Of a stretch of 64,000 bases of DNA, positions 18,434 through 26,354 are shown in pieces. The DNA is taken from contig CAIVLE010000088.1 in the NCBI GenBank assembly GCA_903906635.1, forward strand, positions 1 through 64,000, read 5' to 3'. The translations under genes were made by a program, and so were the position numbers. The DNA comes from an uncultured Burkholderiales bacterium (GTDB lineage: Bacteria > Pseudomonadota > Gammaproteobacteria > Burkholderiales > Burkholderiaceae_C). How positions within the stretch are numbered: the first letter of the stretch is position 1; every line of letters begins with the position of its first letter. Below the pieces are notes generated by a model. It had not been told where the DNA came from and searched no databases. It saw only the letters and a program-made list of their open reading frames with translations.

Positions 18434-19417
18434 ATGGCGCACCCACGCCGCACCCAACTCAAACTCTTGGGCGCCCTTTGGGCGGGGGCCTTGCCCTTGA
18501 GCGGTTTGACCCAAGACGCTTACCCCAACCGTGCCATCCGCGTCATCGTGCCGCAGCCGCCCGGGGGGGGATTTGACTTTGTGGCTCGCGTGCTCGCCGA
18601 CAAGTTGGGGCAAGTCTTCAAGCCAGGCGTGGTGGTGGAAAACCGCACGGGCTCTGGCACGTTGGTGGGCACCGATTTGGCTGCCAAAGCGCCTGCCGAT
18701 GGCTACACCTTGCTGATGGGCTCGGTCTCCAACCTGGTGCTCAATGCGGGTTTGTACAAAAACCTGAGCTACGACCCGGTGAAAGACTTTGAGCCGATTG
18801 CCCTGGCCGTCTCCTACAGCTACACCTTGGTGGCCCGCAAAGACTTGCCGTTTGCCAACCTAGGCGAACTGGTGGCCTATGCCAAAGCCAATCCCAACAA
18901 AGTGAGCTACGCCTCGGCGGGCAATGGTTCAGGCCAGCACATCTTGGCGGCCGCTTTGTGGCATTTGGCGGGCGTGCAGCTCACCCATGTGCCCTATCGG
19001 GGCGCACAACCCGCTTATACCGACTTGATCGGTGGACGTGTGGATGTGTTTTTTGACCTCTCACCCACAGCACGCACACACGTGGATGCGGGCAGCCTCA
19101 AGGCCTTGGCTGTCTCGAGCGCCAACCGCTCACCCATGCACCCCACGGTGCCCACTCTGCGCGAAACCGCAGTCGCGCCACTGGAGCTGGAGTCCTGGTT
19201 TGGTTACTTCGCCCCCGCGCGCACGCCTGGCGCTGAGCTCAACCGCTTGCGCACTGAACTGCGCAAGGTCATCACCTCGCCCGAAGTGATGGAGCGCCTT
19301 GAAAAGGCGGGCGGCAAACCCTTGGCGTTGGTGGGCGAAGAGGCCAAAGCCGTGTTGCGGCGCGATCTGGACCGATGGGTGCCCTTGATCAAGGCAGCAG
19401 GCATTCAACCCGAGTGA
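18434..19417 (+). CDS. Tripartite tricarboxylate transporter (Bug family) substrate-binding protein
   Basis: YPNRAIRVIVPQPPGGGFDFVARVLADKLGQVFKPGVVVENRTGSGTLVGTDLAAKAPADGYTLL. Confidence 0.92.
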   Translation: MAHPRRTQLKLLGALWAGALPLSGLTQDAYPNRAIRVIVPQPPGGGFDFVARVLADKLGQVFKPGVVVENRTGSGTLVGTDLAAKAPADGYTLLMGSVSNLVLNAGLYKNLSYDPVKDFEPIALAVSYSYTLVARKDLPFANLGELVAYAKANPNKVSYASAGNGSGQHILAAALWHLAGVQLTHVPYRGAQPAYTDLIGGRVDVFFDLSPTARTHVDAGSLKALAVSSANRSPMHPTVPTLRETAVAPLELESWFGYFAPARTPGAELNRLRTELRKVITSPEVMERLEKAGGKPLALVGEEAKAVLRRDLDRWVPLIKAAGIQPE

Positions 19418-19532
19418 GTGATTGAGCACGATGTGGCCGACGGCGTTCTGTCATCGCAAGGACAGCCAGGTCCTGGATTCACCCGCGAGTTGACATCGGC
19501 CCTCTGGTGCGTGCAACGCGCCAAGGGCTTGC

Positions 19533-20459
19533 TCAAAACCCCTGATGCCCCGTCCACTTGCGCTCGTAGCCGTGGCGCTCAAACTCTTCCACCATGAAGT
19601 CGATGAAGCTGCGCACCTTGGCTGAGAGGTGCTTGCGGCTGGGGTAGGCCAGGTTGATGTGCAGCCGCGGCAAGTCCCAGTCGTCCAAGACGGGGACCAA
19701 TCGCCCAGCCACGATGTCTTCGAACACGATGTAGGTGGGTTGCACCAAGATGCCCGTTCCTTCCAGCGCGGCAGCACGCAAGATTTGCCCGTCGTTGGAC
19801 TCCAGCAGTCCCTGGGCCGGTACCACCACCGAGGCGTCAGCTTGTGTGAAGCGCAATTCATTGGGGTTGTTGGCATGCAAGTACACCAGCAGTTGGTGAG
19901 CAGACAAGTCGCTGGGGTGCTGTGGCGAGCCCATGCGAGCCAAGTATTTGGGCGACGCCACCAAAATGCGCCGCGTAGTGGCCAAGCGGCGGATGGTGAT
20001 GTTGCTGTCGGGCTCCATTTCACGCGTGCGCACGGCCACGTCGATGCCGTTGTCGATCAAATCCAAATACCGGTTCGAAGCCTCGATGTGCACCTTGACC
20101 TTGGGGTAGCGTTGGGTGTACTCGCCAATGCGCGGGGCAATGAGCTGCATGGCAAATGACAGCGAGGCGCTGATGCGCAGGGTGCCGCTGGGGTCGAGTG
20201 TGGCCGAGTTGACCTCGGACTCGGCATCTGCCAAGTCGTTGAGGATGACGCGTGCACGGCTGAAAAAAGCCTGGCCTTCGCCCGTAGGGTAAAGCCGGCG
20301 GGTGTTGCGCTCCACCAATCTCACAGCCAGCCGCGTCTCGAGCGAGGCCAGGTGGCGGCTGGCGGCTGCGTTGGACAGGTCCAAGGCCAGCGCGGCTTTG
20401 CTGAGGCTACCGGTTTCCACCACGCGGACAAACAGTTCTAATTCTTTGAGGCGATCCAT
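19533..20459 (-). CDS. LysR family transcriptional regulator
   Basis: MDRLKELELFVRVVETGSLSKAALALDLSNAAASRHLASLETRLAVRLVERNTRRLYPTGEG: LysR HTH; divergent from the intradiol dioxygenase gene. Confidence 0.92.
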   Translation of the reverse strand: MDRLKELELFVRVVETGSLSKAALALDLSNAAASRHLASLETRLAVRLVERNTRRLYPTGEGQAFFSRARVILNDLADAESEVNSATLDPSGTLRISASLSFAMQLIAPRIGEYTQRYPKVKVHIEASNRYLDLIDNGIDVAVRTREMEPDSNITIRRLATTRRILVASPKYLARMGSPQHPSDLSAHQLLVYLHANNPNELRFTQADASVVVPAQGLLESNDGQILRAAALEGTGILVQPTYIVFEDIVAGRLVPVLDDWDLPRLHINLAYPSRKHLSAKVRSFIDFMVEEFERHGYERKWTGHQGF

Positions 20460-20563
20460 GTATCTTTCCGCTGGCCGGAACAATGATTTTCTATTTTGGG
20501 TCTTTCAATCGTCTGCTGCAAATCTTAAAGTCGCCGACACGTCATCACCCAAGGACACACGAC

Positions 20564-21397
20564 ATGCGTAATTTGAACCAAGACACCATCACCCAAGCCG
20601 TGATCGCGCGCTTTGCCAACACCCCTGACCCACGTCTGAAAGAAATCATCAACAGCTTGGTGCAGCACCTGCATGCGTTTGCGCGCGAGGTGCGCCTGAC
20701 CGAGAAAGAGTGGGAGCAGGGCATCGACTTCTTGACCCGGGTGGGCCAAAAGTGCGACGACAAGCGCCAAGAGTTCATCTTGCTCTCGGACACCTTGGGC
20801 CTGTCAATGTTGACGGTCGCGATGAACAATGACAAGCCCGAGGGCTGCACCGAAGCCACGGTGGTGGGGCCATTTCACGTGGAAGACGCGCCGCATTACG
20901 AACATGGCGACGACGTGGGCAACGGCGCCGTCGGTCAGCCTTGCTTGGTGCGCGGCACAGTGCGCGGTTTGGACGGTAAGACCATCGCTGGCGCCTCGAT
21001 GGAGGTGTGGCAAGCCGATGCCAATGGTTTGTATGACGTGCAACTGCCTGATTACGCGCATGCCTCAGCGCGTGGCATTTTGAAGTCGGGCCCCAACGGC
21101 GAATTCCACTTTCGCTCCATCTTGGCCGAGTCATATCCGATCCCGCATGACGGGCCGGTGGGTGAGATGCTGATTGCCACCAAGCGTCACCCCTGGCGTC
21201 CTGCGCATTTGCATTTCATGATCGTGGCCGAGGGCTATGAAACCTTGACCACCCATGTGTTTCGCAACGACGACCAGTACCTTGACTCAGATGCCGTGTT
21301 TGGCGTGCGCCAATCCTTGGTGACGGATTGGACGCAGCAACCCGATGGGACTTGGTTGGTCGACTACGACTTTGTCTTGAACCCCGTGGCGGCTTAG
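20564..21397 (+). CDS. Intradiol ring-cleavage dioxygenase (hydroxyquinol/catechol 1,2-dioxygenase family)
   Basis: N-terminal dimerisation helix region plus DTLGLSMLTVAMNNDKPEGCTEATVVGPFHVEDAP; GKTIAGASMEVWQADANGLYDVQ; RPAHLHFMIVAEGYETLTTHVF (Fe ligand Tyr/His motifs). Confidence 0.88.
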   Translation: MRNLNQDTITQAVIARFANTPDPRLKEIINSLVQHLHAFAREVRLTEKEWEQGIDFLTRVGQKCDDKRQEFILLSDTLGLSMLTVAMNNDKPEGCTEATVVGPFHVEDAPHYEHGDDVGNGAVGQPCLVRGTVRGLDGKTIAGASMEVWQADANGLYDVQLPDYAHASARGILKSGPNGEFHFRSILAESYPIPHDGPVGEMLIATKRHPWRPAHLHFMIVAEGYETLTTHVFRNDDQYLDSDAVFGVRQSLVTDWTQQPDGTWLVDYDFVLNPVAA

Positions 21398-21424
21398 GCC
21401 GAGACGCCAGCCAACGGAGCTCCG

Positions 21425-21733
21425 ATGATCTTCACTTTCTTTTTGATCGACAAGCCCGAGAGCGCGGCCCTGCGCACCGAGCTTCGCCCAGTGCACAAGG
21501 CGTACTTGGCTCAAGTGGCCGATCGCATCGCGTTTGCCGGTCCCCTCACACACGACGACGGCCACACCATGTTGGGCAGTTTGCTCGCGATTGACTTTGA
21601 GTCGCGCGACCAGGCCCATGCTTGGCTGGCTCAAGAGCCCTTCACCCAGGCTGGTTTGTACGCGCGCACCGAGGTGCAAGCGTTTGTCAACCTGTGGCCG
21701 CAGAGAGCTGGCTTTGCGCCGGCAGCCGATTGA
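21425..21733 (+). CDS. YciI family protein (muconolactone-isomerase-like ferredoxin fold)
   Basis: MIFTFFLIDKPESAALRTELRPVHKAYLAQVADRIAFAGPLTHDDGHTMLGSLLAIDFESRDQAHAWLAQEPFTQAGLYARTEVQAF: YciI signature. Confidence 0.88.
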   Translation: MIFTFFLIDKPESAALRTELRPVHKAYLAQVADRIAFAGPLTHDDGHTMLGSLLAIDFESRDQAHAWLAQEPFTQAGLYARTEVQAFVNLWPQRAGFAPAAD

Positions 21734-21744
21734 AAGGCCTGCCA

Positions 21745-22056
21745 GTGATCAAACACATCGTGATGTGGGATGTGCAGGGCGACACGCCCGAGCGCAAACA
21801 CACCAACCGCCAACTCATCAAGACTGAGTTTGAGGCGCTCAAGGGGCACATTCCTGGGCTGTTGGCGCTGGAGGTGGGCATTGACCACAGCCACGTCGAC
21901 TATGCTTGCGATGTGGTGCTCTACACTGAGTTCGATTCGCAAGAGTCGTTGGATGCCTATGCATCTCACCCGGCGCACTTGCGCGTGAAGCAAACCCTGG
22001 GGTCGGTGCGTATCGCCCGCCACCAAGTGGATTTTGTGAGCTCAGTGGCTGCCTGA
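21745..22056 (+). CDS. Dabb (stress-responsive A/B barrel) family protein
   Basis: VIKHIVMWDVQGDTPERKHTNRQLIKTEFEALKGHIPGLLALEVGIDHSHVDYACDVVLYTEFDSQESLDAYASHPAHLRV: Dabb signature. GTG (21745) or TTG (21730) start. Confidence 0.85.
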   Translation: MIKHIVMWDVQGDTPERKHTNRQLIKTEFEALKGHIPGLLALEVGIDHSHVDYACDVVLYTEFDSQESLDAYASHPAHLRVKQTLGSVRIARHQVDFVSSVAA

Positions 22057-22090
22057 TTTTTTCTGTTTTTTATCTTTTCTTGAGGCTTTC

Positions 22091-22678
22091 ATGACCATTT
22101 CTAAAGACGCCATCGACCAACTGTTTACCAACGCACGCACGGCCAACGGGTTCATTGACAAACCCGTGCCTTTGAGCCTGCTCAAAGAGGTGTACGAGAT
22201 CGCCAAGATGGGCCCCACCTCCATGAACACCCAGCCCACCCGCTATGTGTTTTTGACCACGCCTGAGGCCAAAGCACGTTTGTTGCCAGCCTTGTCGCCC
22301 GGCAACTTGGACAAAACCAATCAGGCTCCCGTGACAGTGATCGTGGCCAACGACACCCAGTTCTTTGAGCACATGCCCGTGGTGTTCCCCAACAAACCCG
22401 ATGCCAAAGAGATGTTCGCGGGCAACGCCGCCTTGGCAGCGGGTACCGCCACCCGCAACGCCACCCTGGGTAGCGCGTACTTCATGATCGCAGCTCGCGC
22501 GCTGGGCTTGGACTGTGGCGCGATGAGTGGTTTTGACGCGGCCAAAGTCAATGCCGAGTTTTTCCCCGACGGACGCTTGCAAGCCAACTACCTGATCAAT
22601 CTGGGTTACATGGACACCACCAAGTTGTTTGGTCGCAACCCACGCTTGACGTTCGAGCAAGCCACCCAAGTTCTGTAA
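22091..22678 (+). CDS. Nitroreductase family protein, malonic semialdehyde reductase RutE/HadB-like
   Basis: MTISKDAIDQLFTNARTANGFIDKPVPLSLLKEVYEIAKMGPTSMNTQPTRYVFLTTPEAKARLLPALSPGN...LGSAYFMIAARALGLDCGAMSGFDAAKVNAEFFPDG: RutE-type. Confidence 0.87.
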   Translation: MTISKDAIDQLFTNARTANGFIDKPVPLSLLKEVYEIAKMGPTSMNTQPTRYVFLTTPEAKARLLPALSPGNLDKTNQAPVTVIVANDTQFFEHMPVVFPNKPDAKEMFAGNAALAAGTATRNATLGSAYFMIAARALGLDCGAMSGFDAAKVNAEFFPDGRLQANYLINLGYMDTTKLFGRNPRLTFEQATQVL

Positions 22679-22690
22679 TTGACAGATCCC

Positions 22691-23692
22691 ATGACCACCC
22701 GCTCTCGTGCCGCCTTGATTCCTCGCGCTTTGGCGCGTGGTGTCTCGGTTCTTGTGTTGGCGGGTATGGCGCTGGCCACAGCGCTGGCAGCCGAGCCGTC
22801 CTATCCCAGCAAACCCATCCGCTTGTTGTTGGGTTTTTCGGCTGGAGGTGGCTCAGACATCGTGGCGCGCTTGGTGGCTAAGCCCCTGGGGGAACGCCTG
22901 GGTCAAAACGTGGTGGTCGACAACAAGCCCGGTGCCGGGGGCAACATTGCCTCCGACATGCTGGTGCGATCGGCCCCCGATGGCTACACCCTGATCTTGT
23001 TGCCCAGCGGTCACGCCAGCAGTGCTGCCATGAAAAAGAGTTTGCCGTTTGACCCGGTGAAAGACTTTGCTTGGGTGAGCACCGTCACCACCTACCCGCT
23101 GGCGCTCACGGTGATGCCGGGCTCGCCCATCACCTCGTTTGCCGACTTCGTCAGACGCGCCAAAGCTGAACCTAACAAATACACCTATTCCTCTGCGGGG
23201 GTGGGCACGGCCATGCACTTGGTGGCCGAATGGGCGTTCAGTGAAGCAGGTGTGCAGGTCACGCACATCCCCTTCAAAGGCGGTACCGCACCCATGACCG
23301 AGTTGCTGGCAGGACGTGTGGATGTGATGATTGACACCATGACGCTCACAGCCTCGCTGCTCAAAGACCAGCGCGTGCGCGCGATCGGGGTGACCTCGCC
23401 CGTTGGCGCGAGCCCCTTGACTGGCGTGCCCACGGTGGCTGACACCTTGCCTCGGGTGGTGTTTGAGTCCTGGCTGGGGATTGCCGCGCCGCAGGGTACG
23501 CCGCCCGGCATCATTGAGCGTTTGAACAAAGAACTTCGCGCTGTGTTGGCGCAAGACGATGTGCGTCAAAAGCTGATCGACTTTGGCGGCAGCCCGCGCG
23601 CCAGCAGCCCCGAGGAGTTTCGCCAGCGCGTCGAGCGCGATATCGGCAACCTCAAAAAAGTGGTGGCCGATCGCCGCATTGATCTGGAGTGA
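22691..23692 (+). CDS. Tripartite tricarboxylate transporter (Bug family) substrate-binding protein
   Basis: YPSKPIRLLLGFSAGGGSDIVARLVAKPLGERLGQNVVVDNKPGAGGNIASDMLVRSAPDGYTLI. Confidence 0.93.
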   Translation: MTTRSRAALIPRALARGVSVLVLAGMALATALAAEPSYPSKPIRLLLGFSAGGGSDIVARLVAKPLGERLGQNVVVDNKPGAGGNIASDMLVRSAPDGYTLILLPSGHASSAAMKKSLPFDPVKDFAWVSTVTTYPLALTVMPGSPITSFADFVRRAKAEPNKYTYSSAGVGTAMHLVAEWAFSEAGVQVTHIPFKGGTAPMTELLAGRVDVMIDTMTLTASLLKDQRVRAIGVTSPVGASPLTGVPTVADTLPRVVFESWLGIAAPQGTPPGIIERLNKELRAVLAQDDVRQKLIDFGGSPRASSPEEFRQRVERDIGNLKKVVADRRIDLE

Positions 23693-23705
23693 GGGGCTGC
23701 GGCGT

Positions 23706-25679
23706 TTAAAACGCGCAAGGGCACTCCATGCGCCATGAGCCGGCATCTCCAATGATCAAAGGATGCTGGTGTCCGGCTTGGGCCGATCGGTTGGGCATGG
23801 GCGCCTCCATGCCGGCGCGCTTGTAGTAGCGGCCATAGTCTTTCATGGGTAACCAATCTTGGTTGATCGGTGGCGCGGCTTGGGCCAAGGCTTCATAAGC
23901 ACCTGTCGCATACACCACGTTGCCCCCCACCATGGTGAGCACCGACTCGAGGTTCTTGATCTCGTCGACTGGCATGTTGAAGTAGTCGCCCGATAAAAAC
24001 ACCAGGTCGGCGAATTTGCCAACTTCGAGCGTGCCCTTTTTGTTTTCCTCGTTGGACATCCAAGCGCCGCCAGAGGTGAACAGGCGCAAGGCCTCGGTGC
24101 GCTCCAGCAGGTTGTGGTCGCCTTGGAGCTTGGCACCGCCTAGTGTCTTGCCTGTGATCAACCAGTGCACGCCCACCCAGGGGTTGTAGCTGGTGGCGCG
24201 GTTGCCATCCGTGCCTGCGGCCAGGGGGATGCCCATGTCGCGAATGCGCTGGATCGGAGGGGCATTGGCCGAGACTTGTGGGCCATAGCGCTTGAGGAAG
24301 GCCTCGCCGTCCAAGGACATGCGGTTTTGGATGTTGATGCTGCCGCCCAGGGCCGCCACACGCTCCAAGGTTTGGGGGGAGAGCGTTTCGCAGTGGTCCA
24401 ATCCCCAGCGCAAGCCCGTGAGGGGCACTTCGCGGTGCACTTGTTCCAGCACGCCCAAGATGCGCTGCGCCGTGGCGTCAAAGCTCGCGTGCATGCGAAA
24501 CGGCCAGCGTTGAGCGGCCAAGAATTTGCCCACCGCCGTGAGTTGGCTCTCCATCACCGCCGGAATGGTGGGCGGCGCCTTGTCAAAGTTGGTCACGTCA
24601 CCCGCAGCCCAGACGATGTACTCACCCGCGCCCAGCATGCGGAAGTAGTCGTCGCCTTGGCCCACTTGGACCATCTTGCTCCAGGCCTGGTAGTTGTCAA
24701 TTTCTTTGCCGCCGGCTTGCGCAAACAGCTCGTAGCCGATGCGCATGGTCATTTTTTTGTCGCGTGCCAGCTGGGCAATGGCAGCGTAGTTGTCGGGGTA
24801 GTTTTGACCCCCACCACCCGCGTCGATCACGCTGGTCAGACCCAGTCGGTTGTTCTCGCGCATGAAATGCTGGGTCGACAAAATTTGGTCATCGGGGGAC
24901 AAGCGTGGAATCTTCAGCCACGTGTTGACCAAAGCGGGCAGACCGATGGTGGCCACCAGCAAGCCGGTGGGGTTGCCCGCACCATCGCGCTCAATTTGGC
25001 CGCCAAAGGGGTTGGGCGTGTCTTTGTTCCAGCCCAGCACGCGCAAGCCGGCGCGGTTGATCCAGGCGCGGTCGTACAAGTGCATGATCATGGCCGGCGT
25101 GTCGCCGGTGGCGGCGTTGATTTCGTCCAGGGTGGGAAAGCGTTTTTCGGCAAACTGCGCCCAGGTCCAGCCACCAATCACCTGCACCCAATGGGGTGAG
25201 GGCGTGCGTTGCGCTTGGATGCGCAAGATTTCTAAGCCATGGCTGAGCGAGGACAACCCGTCCCAGCGCACCTCCATCGAGTAGGTCAAGCCGCCGCGAA
25301 TGAAGTGGGTGTGGGCGTCGTTCAAGCCCGGCACGATGGTGCGTTTTTGGGCATCGATGATGCGGGTGTTGGGGCCTTTGTGGCGCATCACCTCGTCATC
25401 GCTGCCAATGGCCAAAATTTTGCCCTCGGCAACAGCGATGGCGCTGGCCGAAGCTTGTTTGGGGTTGAGGGTGGCGATGCGTGCGTTGAAGATGAGGGTC
25501 TCAGCCTCGGGTGCAGGCGCCCACAAGGTGGCGCACCCGCTGATCGAGGACAAACTGCCCACTGCCACGCCCCCGCCAATCAGGTCGCGTAAAAACTGGC
25601 GTCGTCCGAAGTAGCTTTGCGCGTTCTCTGAAGGGGTTTGGCAGGCGAGGTCGGTGCAGTCGGGTTGCAAGCAAATCAT
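23706..25679 (-). CDS. Amidohydrolase family protein (YtcJ-like) with Tat/lipoprotein-type leader
   Basis: GRRQFLRDLIGGGVAVGSLSSISGCATLW leader; ETLIFNARIATLNPKQASASAIAVAEGKILAIGSDDEVM...VPGLNDAHTHFIRGGL; C-terminal KFADLVFLSGDYF. Confidence 0.88.
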   Translation of the reverse strand: MICLQPDCTDLACQTPSENAQSYFGRRQFLRDLIGGGVAVGSLSSISGCATLWAPAPEAETLIFNARIATLNPKQASASAIAVAEGKILAIGSDDEVMRHKGPNTRIIDAQKRTIVPGLNDAHTHFIRGGLTYSMEVRWDGLSSLSHGLEILRIQAQRTPSPHWVQVIGGWTWAQFAEKRFPTLDEINAATGDTPAMIMHLYDRAWINRAGLRVLGWNKDTPNPFGGQIERDGAGNPTGLLVATIGLPALVNTWLKIPRLSPDDQILSTQHFMRENNRLGLTSVIDAGGGGQNYPDNYAAIAQLARDKKMTMRIGYELFAQAGGKEIDNYQAWSKMVQVGQGDDYFRMLGAGEYIVWAAGDVTNFDKAPPTIPAVMESQLTAVGKFLAAQRWPFRMHASFDATAQRILGVLEQVHREVPLTGLRWGLDHCETLSPQTLERVAALGGSINIQNRMSLDGEAFLKRYGPQVSANAPPIQRIRDMGIPLAAGTDGNRATSYNPWVGVHWLITGKTLGGAKLQGDHNLLERTEALRLFTSGGAWMSNEENKKGTLEVGKFADLVFLSGDYFNMPVDEIKNLESVLTMVGGNVVYATGAYEALAQAAPPINQDWLPMKDYGRYYKRAGMEAPMPNRSAQAGHQHPLIIGDAGSWRMECPCAF

Positions 25680-25864
25680 GAGGCGTCTCCAAGTTTTGCC
25701 GCGCATCATGGCTGGCCGTGCGCCATGAGCCTGACACGTTGGTGACTGGTTTGGGGCTGTCACCTAGGTACATACCCAAAGGGAAAACGCTGAGGTGCTA
25801 GCGCGCGATCGTCATTAGCATGGCAGAAGTTTTTGTAGAAACCTCATTCCTCCCAGGAGACGCC

Positions 25865-26344
25865 ATGCCCAATTACTCCCTCAATGTCGACGGAGCCTCA
25901 CACACGGTTCAAGCTGAGGCGGACGAACCGTTGCTGTACGCATTGACCGACAAACTCAAACTCAAAGGCCCCAAGTTCGGTTGTGGTTTGGCGCAGTGCG
26001 GCACCTGCACCGTGTTGGTAGACGGCAAACCCACGCGTTCGTGTGTCACGCCCACCAGCGTGGCGGTGGGCAAGTCCATTCGCACCCTGGACGGTTTGTC
26101 GAAAAACGGTCAATTGCACCCAGTGCAAGAGGCCTTTGTGCATGAGCAAGCGGCCCAGTGCGGCTATTGCTCCAATGGCTGGATCATGAACAGCGTGGCT
26201 TTGCTGGAGAAAACACCCAAGCCCACCCAGGCCCAGATCAAACAAGCCTTTGCCAATGTGCAATGCCGCTGTGGTACCCAAATTGCCATCATGCGTGCGG
26301 TCAAACGCGCCAGCGACACCATGACCCCTAACGCCAAAGCCTGA
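25865..26344 (+). CDS. (2Fe-2S)-binding subunit (isoquinoline 1-oxidoreductase alpha-like)
   Basis: MPNYSLNVDGASHTVQAEADEPLLYALTDKLKLKGPKFGCGLAQCGTCTVLVDG...QCGYCSNGWIMNSVALL...QCRCGTQIAIMRAVKRA: IorA-type signature. Confidence 0.92.
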   Translation: MPNYSLNVDGASHTVQAEADEPLLYALTDKLKLKGPKFGCGLAQCGTCTVLVDGKPTRSCVTPTSVAVGKSIRTLDGLSKNGQLHPVQEAFVHEQAAQCGYCSNGWIMNSVALLEKTPKPTQAQIKQAFANVQCRCGTQIAIMRAVKRASDTMTPNAKA

Positions 26345-26354
26345 AGGAGCCACC

